Shown in pieces: positions 22,790 to 34,563 of a stretch of 64,000 nucleotides of DNA. The notes under the pieces are model-generated. The model saw only the letters and a program-made list of their open reading frames with translations, was not told the DNA's origin and did not search any database. Numbering within the stretch: the stretch's first letter is position 1; each line of letters starts with the position of its first letter. The position numbers and the translations under genes were made by a program. This DNA comes from Pterobdella sp. o SKG-2022 (lineage: Eukaryota > Annelida > Clitellata > Hirudinida > Piscicolidae): positions 19,610,589 through 19,674,588 of the forward strand of contig OZ038320.1 in assembly GCA_964035795.1 (NCBI GenBank), read 5' to 3'.

Positions 22790-22854
22790 CTTTTCACATG
22801 ATAAAATGATACCAAAGTTGTCAAAAGAAGTATTTGATAGATTAGCATCTTGGA
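22790..22854 (-). CDS. candidate ephrin exon carrying the second cysteine
   Basis: The acceptor is TTCACTTCTCAAG. Entered in phase 1 it reads QDANLSNTSFDNFGIILSCE plus K, which supplies the Cys that ephrins carry shortly after the YxLYxV strand. Phase 1 matches an exit of the upstream exon at GTAG|GTCTGC (24,289). Leaving at AAG|GTTAAT gives phase 0 and joins the KYEC exon, but then only five residues separate the two cysteines, fewer than usual. A stronger donor ten bases on (GATC|GTAAGT, exon end 22,780) leaves in phase 1 and would need one more small exon. The residue mix is good. The placement is inference. Confidence 0.4.
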
Positions 22855-24288
22855 CTTGAGAAGTGAAATAAATGCTTGTTAAGGTTAAGTTATCCATTCA
22901 TTTTTAAATAAGTTATTTATTATCGGCAGTCTTTTAGTGTCAAACGAAAAAATTCATTAAATGGTGTTTTTTTCTTACAACCGCATAATTAAGTGTTTTC
23001 TTGGTGAGGCATTGGGAAGTAGAGTGGGAAGAAGAGCCATGTGTGACTGCCACATATACAAACACTTATAAAATGTACAAAAATGACCACCAAACCCAAC
23101 TATAAATATCGAGAGCTTAGTTCAATGAAACTGGACAGAGCTTCATTTAGGAAGAAACAAAGTACATGAAACGACCATACAGTCTAGAATTTTCAACATA
23201 TAAACCCGGTTATATTACTGATGTACAAGCATAAATGAAAAGAGGAAGCTGCATTATTGGACAAGGGTGAACACAACCATTTCAAAAAAGATGAGTATTG
23301 CGTGTTAAAAACAAATTAGCAATTCTTTTTATAATAAGCCCTCAAATCTCTTTGAAAGAGCTAAATGTTCAACGTAACAAAGTGAATGGTTTGGAGATGA
23401 GCAAATCTTTTAGAATAAAATACTAAAAAAAGTTGCAATTTAAATTAATACTTTATGCATATTGAATTATATTTTCAATTTGAAGATAGTACTGTTAATA
23501 AAGCAAAGAATGTCAAGGTAGAGTCACACTTTACATGCCAATAACAGGATGCTCGTGTGGTGCTCATGCAGCTTTAATTGTCATTCTCTATTGGGCTTCC
23601 ATATATACTTGCCTACAGTTATCAAATTTATCAAGCCAACATCATATAATTCAAAAATTTTCACTTATTTTAACATTGAATTTTTAAGAATTATGTTTTA
23701 AAATTATTTAAATAATTTTAAATAAATTTAAATCAGTGAATATATAAGGCCATTAAAAGTGCATTGAAGTTATGAACCTATAAATATGGAATTAAGTTTG
23801 CCTATAAAAGCAAAGATATTATCTATCGCTTATGAAGTTCAAAATAAATGTTGCCAAATTGGAAAATTAAATTTTTACAAAAGGTTTATTACATAATGCA
23901 ATTTTAAGAAAGTTATAAAAAAAAACAATTCATTGAAACGTTTGTTAAATTAATGTGAAAATTTTGAATCGTCATAATAAAACTTCTTCCAGTTTGATTT
24001 AAAAACTTCCTCCTCAAGCTATGAAAAAATTGACAAACTCTTATGGTCGAATGAACAAGGAATGAACTTGTGAATTTATTTCAAATATTTTATATTAATT
24101 TGAAAATTTTTGTACCAAATAAATGTAATTTAAAATAAATGATTTATACTAATAACTCCTACGGGCGTGAACAGCTAAGAATAAAATTTTGATGAGAATC
24201 AGGTTTTTACGCTCAATAAGTTTTGAAGCAAAAAAAATTAGCATAATTTTTCGAATTTGTGAGTTAATGACATGGACAACCAGCAGAC
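22855..24288 (-). other. putative ephrin intron
   Basis: An A/T-rich interval of about 1.4 kb between the large exon and the candidate second-cysteine exon. Other small splice-like pairs occur in it but none gives a phase-correct peptide with a cysteine. Confidence 0.4.
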
Positions 24289-24980
24289 CTACCATATAGA
24301 CGATGTAGTACTCGGGCATGTAAGTAGGAATAAAGGTTTTATGTCTCTTGTGTCTCTTTTTGTTTCTGTAAAGGTCATCTTTCCACGCCGAAGTATTTTT
24401 TTTCTTTGATAATTTGTCTGTCGAAAACAATAACTTTTTTTTGCGGTTAGAGTTAGTATATTTGACGATGTTTCTCCGTTTTTTTACAGCAGGAGATTTC
24501 TTGTTTTTATCTCTTCTTTGTCGATACTTTAAATTTTTCGAAGAAAATACTTCAATTTTCTTGCTTTTAGAATTTTGACTGTTATCCACATCATCATAAT
24601 CATCATAGTAATATTCATCTCCGTAATAATCATATTCTTTTTTGTTATTCTCTCCATAATCATACAGATAAATCTCATCTTCATGGGGTACCCTGTTGGA
24701 ATTGACTTTCTCATTATTGACCTTCTCGTTACCGTGAAAATGGTTCAGAGTATTATCAATGAAATTGTTATACCGATCATTTTTATTTTGATTATTATTT
24801 CTATTATTTTTATGATTATTTTCAACGTTTTTTATGTGTTTTTCTCCTCCTTTATAGCTGATTGTTTCAGTGTTACTTCTGTCATTAAAACTATGATTGG
24901 GCTCGTAATAGGGGCATACAAAATCTATGTCATCATACAGTTTGACTTCGATCACGTGGTCATTCTTGCTTGCTTTGAAC
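24289..24980 (-). CDS. ephrin, large exon with start of receptor-binding domain and a huge insertion
   Basis: Ephrins are membrane-anchored ligands of Eph receptor kinases in cell-contact signalling. The exon follows a good acceptor (TCCTTCTTTTACTACCACGCAG) and is entered in phase 2. It opens with FKASKNDHVIEVKLYDDIDF then VCPYYEP, matching the ephrin signature of an N-terminal beta strand followed by D-x-(L/I)-D-(I/F)-x-C-P-x-Y-E. At exon residues 222-230 it reads PEYYIVYMV, the next ephrin strand (Y-x-(L/V)-Y-x-V). Ephrins normally have roughly 15-20 residues between the two. Here about 185 lie between, Asn/Lys-rich at first, then acidic and Tyr-rich (about residues 105-133), then strongly basic (about 135-213). 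The exit is at GTAG|GTCTGC, phase 1, or at ATG|GTAGGT (24,293), phase 0. The signal-peptide exon was not found. No gene symbol is given because the paralogue is unknown. Confidence 0.85.
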
Positions 24981-27900
24981 CTGCGTGGTAGTAAAAGAAG
25001 GATTGAGGATTTTGAAAGGTGTTACTTAATTCATTATGAAAATAATGTTAAAACCAATAATATTTAAAATCAAATAAACCAATAAAAGTTCGAAATATTG
25101 TAATTATTCCTTGTTGAAGGCTCCTAATGTAGTAATGTCATTACAGTCAAAAATCTAATACTAAATTTTGACTTTTTGTACTAAAGCTTTTTCTTTAAAA
25201 ATATTTTTTTGCATTTGATATTTTTTTTTAAGTTGTTTTCATAAAATTCCATTTTTATTCCTTCTATGCTTTGACCTCATAAAGATATGTTATTGAATAA
25301 ATTAAGTATGGCGGTGATGAAGATGGTGTGGTTATAAAAAAGAATTCAAGTTTGAATAAGAATAAAACTGCTCATAACGCTTTTAAAAGAATATATTGAA
25401 ATCAATGTGCACCTAAGAAATTCATTTGATGACCATTTAAAAGCTGACGTTATTGAAGTTATATTATCAAGTTCGTTCATTATTTTAAATTATTTTTCTC
25501 ATATTCAGAATTTATATTGGAAATCTTAAAGTCGAAATACGGGAAATAGAGAATATATTCATTAAAAAAGAGAAGTTATAATTTTTAATAAGATCAAGCT
25601 TATCATGACGTGAATGTAAATAAAATTATTAACGTGATTCTTTCTGAAAATAACTTAAATAATTTCATGAGTTTTAAAATTATGAAAAAAAAATTCATTT
25701 ATGAACATTTTTCAAGTTATTTTATATGAAAATTTTCAAAAAGTTTTGAAAATCAATTCGAAAGAAAATATAAATTTACTTAAAAATCATTTGGTCATTT
25801 GAATTTCCAGGTTAAAAACTTGCAATTTGGATGAGAAAATCAAAACATTTCATTTAAAATTCTTTATTAACATTTTTCAACCATGGCATTATCCCTCATG
25901 TATGAAATGAGCTTGCTAAAAATAACTTTCTACTATGGTTACAACGGAGTTGAATGGTATACTAAATGTTATCAACTTCAAAATTTTGTGTCTTACATCC
26001 TCAACTTTTCATAAATTAAAATATATAAAAAGTCGTTGACAATAAAACTCTTCATAACCATACAACTTTGATATGATTATAGAGGCTAAACTTTCAAGTT
26101 TCTAGGTCACGATAAATCCTTGTTTTCTCAACTAATCCATCTGAACTACAAGATTGGAATCAAATTAGTTCGCAAGTTTAAAATTGGAACACTTATAATA
26201 AAACTACAAGAAATATAAAAAAAAAATCTTATGCAAATGTGGGACTGTGAATCTGTTGAGTATTGAGGTTTCAGAGTCAATTGAACCATGAGTTCTACGA
26301 ATAAATATTAAGTTATATAGAAAAGAAAGTTAAGAGTTGATCAAATTTATTTTCGTTTCAGAAAATTAAACAACTATATGATATTATCATAAATAAAAAA
26401 AACTGAGGGTCGATGTGATAAATGAATTAAAAAAGAAAAAATGAAGACTCAAGGTGTCAAATGGAAAAACTGACATATGTACGTATATGAAACTCAAAAA
26501 TATCTTCAATAGTATAAATATAATTTTCACTTCCATTTTCATCAAGATCGTAATCACCCTTCATTATCTCTATGGAAAAAAGGTCTTTTTATCATTGTAT
26601 TTATCTTATTTACTAACTGCACCCTCCTTCAGTACCCTTTCATTGGAATCATAATCATTTAGCCTATAAGTATCTAATTTTATTTAGTGTTTTAGCAATT
26701 TAAAAATCTATATATTTGAAAAATCGTACTTTTGGTTAATTATATTAGAGATTTTTATAATTTACCATTAATTGACGTCGAAAATAATAAATAATCATTT
26801 TACAAATTCTCACTTCGAAATTGCTTTAAAAGCGCAATCCTTCATTCATAATCAAATAAATTTTGCTTCAGAGTAGTATTTTGAATCTGATTTAAAAACT
26901 CCAACGATATTTTCATGTTTCTATGGTTGTTTATGAGCAGATGTTTGTTTATATATAAACTAACTCACTTTTTTTTACAATCACTTCCCACTTATAAATT
27001 CAATCCTTGCTCATCACCCCAATCTCAAAAGCTTCCGCAAAACTGGCTTATAATATACGTTTCATCGACTCAGAGGCTCGCAAAGTTTCCAAACAGTGCA
27101 GTATATGAAATTTCTTATAACTTTTTCGGCGTTACCAAAATGAATTTGGACAGTTACTTCATACAGTTTATGTTTGCGAAGTAGTAAAGTTAGAATTGTA
27201 TCTATTGTAAAGAGTTAATTGGTTTTTTGTTTATAGCGTTAAATTCTTTGTGCTTGTGTAGGTTAGCTAGTTCATTAGAGAAACTGGTCTGGATATGGCA
27301 ATAAATATTTTAATTAAAAACAATATAAATAATAAAAAAAAAAAATTTTTAATGGAGAATAGATAAAAAAGATTTGCAAAATTTAAATGACGGATAAAAA
27401 ATTAGCACTAACACTACTCAAGTATACAAATGGATTCAGTGACTGAATGAAAACCAATGAGAAAACTTCAAAAATTAATGAACTGAGATAATAATAAAAA
27501 AATAAAAACAAAACTCGAAATTAGCACAAAGTGATAGTAAATGCGGCAATTTTTGCGATGTGAAGGGGTCAAAGGTGAGCTTCACGGAGCATGAAAGGTC
27601 AAATGAGAAGTTTGAAGGATGATCTTCATTATGTTAGAATATAAACACATATAAACACTACATGCATCTGTGCTGATATGGTCTTTTCAATGTTCGTTAA
27701 TGCTCATTTTTGTGATTATTGTTCGTAATTGTTTTTAATATAATTTTTCAAATACAAAAAACGTGCGTTTGATGAATAGCTTTTTGAATTCGAAATTTTA
27801 AAATATTTTTCTATGGAAAAATAATCTTGAAAAAATTTAAATTAATTTTTAATGCAAAACCTGATATCTACATTCGATAAATCATTCCCCAAAACGCTTC

Positions 27901-28010
27901 ATCATATAAAAATTGAAAAAAAAATTACTTTTATAAATTTTATTCATACTAAAAAATCAATCTTTTTGAAAAAATTATTTGCACGCTCTTTGAGTTAAAT
28001 ATATAAATAG
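24981..28010. other. stretch upstream of the ephrin exon, no supported gene
   Basis: This should be ephrin intron on the minus strand if the gene continues upstream. I searched it for a first exon (a hydrophobic start followed by a W-N motif and a phase 2 donor) and found none. At 26,985-27,214 both strands are open and GC-elevated. The minus strand reads RKHKLYEVTVQIHFGNAEKV and continues to a TGA at 27,062-27,064. I cannot identify it. Confidence 0.35.
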
Positions 28011-28184
28011 ATGCCAAAACGACATCAAATTTTATCAAACTATGTGAGTTTATATGCGGGATATCTCTTCTATCAAAGCACCTTCGCCACAGCCTTTGTC
28101 AATCTTTCTATGATCGTTTCATCAAACAAAAAAGTTTTTGTGGTTTTTGTTAAATTATGCATGCAATTTAGTTTGATTATGTGA
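28011..28184 (+). CDS. small open frame with ATG, hydrophobic, unidentified
   Basis: A 57-codon frame from ATG (28,011) to TGA (28,182-28,184). It starts MPKRHQILSNYVSLYAGYLF and contains a long hydrophobic stretch that could span a membrane. Base composition is slightly less A/T-rich than its flanks. There is no homology I recognise, no promoter or poly-A evidence, and chance is a real possibility. Confidence 0.2.
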   Translation: MPKRHQILSNYVSLYAGYLFYQSTFATAFVNLSMIVSSNKKVFVVFVKLCMQFSLIM

Positions 28185-28673
28185 TTTACAGTATAAATTT
28201 TAAATTTTTCCATCAATATTTAAACTTAATCACTTTTATATATTTTTTTCTTATTGCTATTTCAATCTACTTCATCTTCACCTTTGTCTTCACTTCCACA
28301 CAAGCTTTCAAAACCGATAAATGTATTTCCATCTTCCACGAGAGATCTATCAGTGAACATTTACACATTTTTTTCAATCAGTTTTATTTTCAAGTGATAT
28401 GAATTGATATGATAGTTATGGAAATACTGAAATTTCAAAAAAATGCATAGTTGAAGAGTCATAAACTTTCCATATTTTCAAAGTCATTTTTCAAGTGCTC
28501 TTAAACAATTCATATCTCAAAAAACAATTCATCTCGTTCTATTCATTTATATTTTATTTCTTCGGCCATTATTTTATTTCTAATTTTTTTTCCTTCTCTC
28601 TTTTAATTGATTCATTCATTTAGCTGCAAAACACCAAAAAATTTACCTTTTTATAAAAGTATTTATAAATCTT

Positions 28674-28766
28674 ACCATCTATTTATCTATCCATCTATCT
28701 ATCCATCCACCCATTAGCCCACCCACCTATCAACCCCTTAACCCACCTATTCATCTATCTATCATA
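28674..28766 (+). repeat. cryptic tetranucleotide tract (CTAT/CCAT/CCCA)
   Basis: A run of related four-base units (ATCTATCC, ATCCATCC, CACCCA, CTATCTAT) forms an impure tetranucleotide repeat. The units drift from CTAT to CCAT to CCCA and back, as in an old, interrupted microsatellite. Confidence 0.8.
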
Positions 28767-31700
28767 AACAGTTGCATACTCAACCTGTTACATATTCCTA
28801 GTTGTTGTGACTTTTTTTAACTTCAGCATCTAGCTAACATGAGAAATTTAGTTTTTACTAATCTAAAAAATAGCAAAAACACTTTGAAACTTCAAGTTCA
28901 AATGTTGAAGAATATTTTTTTAAAGTGGCCAGCTCATAAGCATTCCAATGTGAACAGTGAGTCAGGTTTATGATGGGTTGTAATGAGCTGCTGTAAGATT
29001 CTCTTATAAATGTTAACCCTAGTTACAATTCATCACTTTTATTTTGGTTTTTGAAATAATGACAAGTTTGAGAGTTTCTACATTTATTTCAACTTTCTAC
29101 ATTTATTAATTAAAAATTTTTTATTTAAAACTACAGAAATCACATTTCTGTTTTGAAAAATAATGATAATGCATTGAATGGCATCTTTATGCTTAGAACA
29201 TGATTTTATATTCAAACCACAAATTTTTGAAACCTAAAGATTGGGCTGTTAGGATGTTAAAGGTTCATACCATGTCATTATGTCTGGCCACTACTAAAAC
29301 AGTCATCATTAGCAAATCCAACTTTCCATAAGTGCTCATTATTTCATTTTTACGAAGTATTTTAATTGAAACTTTTTTATATATAAAAATTCGAAAAAAA
29401 TTTTTCAACTTGAAATATATCATTGTTATGTTGATTTTTAACATATAAAATCTCACAGAAAAGAAAAATTCCACACCTCGGGCAAATTGATTTACAAGTG
29501 TTGCCAATCTGCGTTTAAATTTCAATTGTTTTTTCTTCGTATAAATCCTAATGATTTCTATCGTAAACACTTCCTATCTGTCTTAAATGTACGTGCGTTT
29601 GTACAATATATATCCATAAAACGAAAAAAAACTATCGAAGTTATAACGTGGGAAACATTGAAAAATATTTTTTTTGTTTGAAAAATAGTCAAAAAGTCTT
29701 TCAAAAATAAGAAAAAAATAAACAGAAAAAAATTTATTGTTAAAATCTATAAAAACTAATCAACACTCATCATTTTCATCCTCCTCACTTCATCACACTC
29801 ACCATCTTTTTCCTTCTCCTCCTCATCATCATGGCTACCATCAAAGGGCACACAGATGGCATGAAATGAATGGAGATTAGAAGCTTCAAATGATTTCTTA
29901 ATTGACCTTTTTCTAAGGCCGTTATTATAATGTAATGTGATGAAGGAGGAACAGAATGAATTTATGAGGATGATTATGGTTGTAGTAAAGATGATGACAG
30001 ATATAAAAGCATATCATACGGATGAAGATTAAATGTATAACATTTCAAATAACAACGTTGATGATGGCAGTGATAGCAAAGATGAAAATGAGTAAGGTAT
30101 GAATTTATCAAAAAATAAATACAATAATAATGAAATTTAAAGTCGAAACGACTTGAGAAAAGATTATCGGAGAGATAATGTAATATTGATATGGAGTGCT
30201 GAGTATATTATTTGGACTCTTCTCATGGTTATAAACTTATAAATGGACAAGTGTTAAATCTAAGCATTTCTAAAGGATTAAATTTGATAAAAAATTAATT
30301 CATGTCTATTATTACTAATAGTTTGATACGGTCGATCATTCTAATAACTGAATTTGTTTGAAAATCAACTCTATAAGTTATGGTTTGAAGATTGAAAAAA
30401 AAACAATTTTTTCAAAATAAAATGTTTCTTAAAAAATCTTTTTTTTTTTACGTTATTACCGTTTATTTAAAAAAAAATTTCCGAAAATTAACTTTAAATA
30501 TTTTTAAAAATTTTTGAATCGTTTTCAATTTGATCATTTGATTTCACAGATAAATATTGCATTTCTTATGTAAATATGCACACACACACAACAAAACAAC
30601 AAAAACAATGAAGCCGAAATAATCCAAATAATAAGACCATTACATTACAGAGGGTCTCGAACGAATGGTTAAATTTAATGGCTTTTTACTATTACGTACG
30701 CATGTATAAGCATTATAACAATAATAATTTACGAGGTTTATTATAGTGAAGCATTAGAAATTATTTATTTTTATTGAATAACTACATATGGATAAGTTTT
30801 TCATTCTCGTATGAAGTGATGGTTGAAATGTAAAGGACCACGGCAGGGACGTGAAAATGCTTGTGTGAATTACAAATTACTTCGAAGTAAAATGTTTTGA
30901 AAAAATTGACTTTCTAGCATGTTAGGTGTGTCTCAAAGATTATCAATATCACTTGAAATATGAAACTTAACTTTTCCAATTAAAAGAACGTGATTTAGAA
31001 AATATCGTAAAAAATCTTGTTAACTGACTAAAAATATATGCTTCAAAATTTATTTTCATAGTTTCATTATGGAAATATCTGTCTGATTGGGTGCACTAGC
31101 TGTTGCAATAAATGCCATTGTTTTTTGTCCTGATTCTCTTAATCGTGTGTTTAGTGAATAAATCAAATTTCATCAAATTCAGCTTGGAGATTTTTGAAAT
31201 TTTATAATTTTGCTTTTTCCATTACAAAAGACTGTATTAAAATATTTTTCAGTGTCAAGTTTCGAAATTTTAAATAATTTTCAATACATTCCCTCGTCAA
31301 ACCTTGTTTTTCAGGCACAAATTTTCAGGAACCAATATATGAGATAATTTTTTCAGCAACTTTTTGTAGTACAAGCATTGTTTTGATCTTATTTTTGAAT
31401 ATTGTTGTAATGAGTTTTTAACATTTTTTTTGTTTTTTTCAATTAAATGATGTTATTTCAGTGTTTTTTCAGATTTTTAGTTTGTCTTACAACGTTTGCA
31501 ATCTTTCAAAACTTTGAAAAACTGATTGAATTTCAAAATATATTAAAATGATGATAAAAAATATAATGATAAAATCGAAATTTCTTTTGCAACCATTGAT
31601 TGAATAGGGACAATGGGCAAGATGGATGCGTAAAAGATGAAATGAAACAAGATTGAAGTGAGCTTAAGTAAAAAAAATATAATGATTTTTGTTTGGTAAC

Positions 31701-34445
31701 ATGGAAATACAACTTCAATAGTCATATTGGAGTTAGTTGAAATTAAAGGTTGTTATTGTAAACAAATGCTTCAAAGTTGTGTTTTAGTGCGTCTTAAAAG
31801 ATTATAGGCAAGTTACTGCAAAAGTTTAAGTGAATTTTTGTGAGTGATAAAATGAATTTTTATTTTTTTATAAAAAATACCTCATTAAAAATAACAATAA
31901 TCAAAAAAGCTTATAGAATAATTGACGTAATGCTATAGAAAACAACTTTACATACCAGCTTTCACAATAGAAATTGAGTTATCTTGCTTTATATTCACTG
32001 CACTATTTTCCCTAAAAGGAAATCTTTTAAGCATTTTTTAAAGCTTTTTCACTGTTTTTATACAAGGAATATTAGTCATTTTAATTTATAGAGACAAGGG
32101 TTAGAAGTAAAAAGTGGCTCTCACGACCTTTACCTCGGTAAACTAAAATAATATTTGACTTACCCTTATGCTTGCAGACGTTTCAATGTTGTTGGAAGGT
32201 TTAGGGGTAAAAATAGATTTCAATATTTTTAATTATTTCGAAAATATTTCATGCTTATAAAGCTTTAGAAATTATTAATTAAGAAGGTGAAAACTTGAAT
32301 TTTTTGATCTATTTAGAAAAACAATGCGATCAATATTTGAAAATCTAATCTTGCTTAAAAAAACATATAAAATGGAAAATTCATGCACAAAATTATACAA
32401 TAAAACTTCAAAAAAATACTTGTACAGCTAAATACTCTAGCTTATTTCTTATATGGTGTGGTTTCAGCTCTACTCGTGTTGTTGGCTAACATTTGCACAA
32501 GTTTTTATAGCTCAAAGTTTTGTCTTTGTTAATAAAAAACATATCAAACATTTGATGATGTATTGATAAAATTGAAATAAAAAAAAATCTTTGCTAAAAT
32601 TTTTTTCTGCATTTCCAATCTATCATACGAATTTTAATTGTTTTGACAATATTTTTTTGAGTTTGCCTTCGAAAAAAGAAGTTATTTAAAAATTTTTAAA
32701 AGCTGTAAAAAATTCCAATTTATTCATGTAACTCTATTTGTGCTTTAGTCTTATTTTAAATTTTAGTTATTTTTCTGTAACATGTATTTTATTGATAAAA
32801 AACAATTAAATTTGAAGAAGTATAATTACAAATTTTTGTTGGCTTAGATAAAAATGTCTCAATCATATTACTCCACAGATACTGTTCAAATCATAAATAC
32901 TCATAGTCAAATTAAATTTGAATTTATACGTTTCATATTCAAAAGTATGAGGCCTATTAAAAATGGCTCCAACCAAAAATTTGACTTGATAATGACTTCA
33001 AAAAACTTGAAACATCTATGTTGTAATTGATACTAAACATGGAGAGTTCAATGTAAAAACTTGTTTTAGGGAAATTCATTAACTGAATAAAAAATATTAA
33101 ACACAAAACATTTGAATTTGAAATAAAAAAAACACTATTGATGCATATTAGAAAAACTGTTGGTAAAAATGATGACGATTGTATAGATCTATATTATTTC
33201 AATATATGGTGATACCCTCATAATCTTTCCTAATCCCTTCTTCTAATCTTCTCAAATCTTTCCACAGCATCATTTTTGTATCAAAAATTAATGTTTGAAG
33301 ATCATTAAACTATTTTATTTCTTTGAAATTTAATAAATAAAGCAACAGAAATTGAAAACATGTTTTTCATAAAAATGATATTATTGTACTTGAAAATATT
33401 TCAAAGAAAGAAGAAAGTGAAAAATTCAAAAATGGCGGATGCGGAAAAGGAAACAGCAGCCAGAACATCAGAAAACTTATTTTAGTTATCCTTTATAAGT
33501 AAAATTAGGTTCCAAATGCTTTTATTATATTTTTTCGATATTATCTTTAAAAATTTATTCTCAAAATAATATTCGAAGTTATATCAAAGCTTTTAAAACT
33601 ATATTTTTTTTTTTTTTCAATACTTTATTTCAAAGTTAACCAATTTTTTCGAGTTTCAAAAAATATTATCATGCTGTATATGAAGGAAGTTTTTGCATGA
33701 TAAATACAAAGGTTTTTGAATTCAATCACAACAATAATAGTAGTATTAGAATATTTCGATAAACAGTTGGTTATAACTTGTTTATTCTTATTTAAAAAAT
33801 TTCAATTTTGAAAATTTTTCTTCTTATTATCTTATACATGCTTTTAAATGCACTTTAGCGCCTTTTCACATCAAATCTTATTTGCCTTAGCCAGCAGACG
33901 TTTTTTATTGAATTTCGAAAGTTGCTTCGAGCTGTATTCTTTGTTACTCTGAATATTTTGGGTGTTTTCCACGATGTTTATTTTTTGTTGTGTTGTTATG
34001 TTAATTAAATAAAACTTAATTTGTATTGTTGTTTTCCATCGATTTTTGCTCATGTTTGTGTTTTTTTTCGTGCTTTAAATAGTTTGAATTATTGTTTTCT
34101 AAAATTTTTTAAATTAATTTCAATGCATCTAACCAATAAAAATTCAAATATCTCCTATTATTCTGTTCGTTTTGTGTGGTTTCTCAAGTTTCAAACTCAT
34201 GTTTACTTTAGTTTTGAGATTTTTTGTTGATAAAAAATAACTTCTGTGTGGTTTTTGTTGACTACTGTGTAAGTTGATATTTATGTTGATTGGGCATCAT
34301 TTTGTGTTTGTTATTGTTAAGTTTTTTATAATTGGACTTTTTTATTTCTGTGGTTTGTTGTTTTGATGATTTTTAAATTTTAAAACTTTTTATTTTTTAT
34401 TAGTGAATTTCAAATAAAATTTCAGTTTTGAGTATTTTTCAAGTT
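28767..34445. other. AT-rich stretch, no supported gene
   Basis: No recognisable genes. Splice-site-bounded open segments exist on opposite strands near 31,956-32,011 (minus) and 32,092-32,137 (plus). They are short and of ordinary composition, so I do not call them. A GATG-rich patch lies around 29,930-30,110. Confidence 0.4.
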
Positions 34446-34563
34446 TACTGCAAATTATTTGAACACTAAAAGTAATTTTATTAGGTACAAAGCTTTTCGT
34501 TAACAAAGTAACATTAACAAGTACTTAATAAAATTACTTTTAGTGTTCAAATAATTTGCAGTA
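34446..34563. mobile_element. palindromic MITE, Tc1/mariner type
   Basis: Two inverted arms of 43 bases (34,446-34,488 and 34,521-34,563) match at every position but one, around a 32-base spacer. The outermost dinucleotides are TA on both sides, followed by CTGCAAATTATTTGAACA inward. TA flanks with long terminal inverted repeats and no coding capacity fit a small non-autonomous Tc1/mariner element. As RNA the single mismatch is a G-U pair, so a transcript would fold into an almost perfect hairpin. A microRNA-like precursor is therefore a second possibility. Confidence 0.65.

Noticed and set aside
24575..24991. 138-codon plus-strand frame rich in Ile and Val
   Set aside because: It is the antisense of the ephrin exon. 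Its Ile/Val pattern comes from Asn/Asp/Tyr codons read backwards.
28890..28960. Minus-strand HWNAYELATLKK as a first ephrin exon
   Set aside because: Only W-N resembles the family. There is no signal peptide before it and no donor in the required phase after it.
31956..32137. Two splice-bounded segments on opposite strands (ENSAVNIKQDNSISIVKA and RQGLEVKSGSHDLYL)
   Set aside because: Both have decent GT-AG signals, but segments this short with an open frame arise often by chance, and neighbours do not join in phase.
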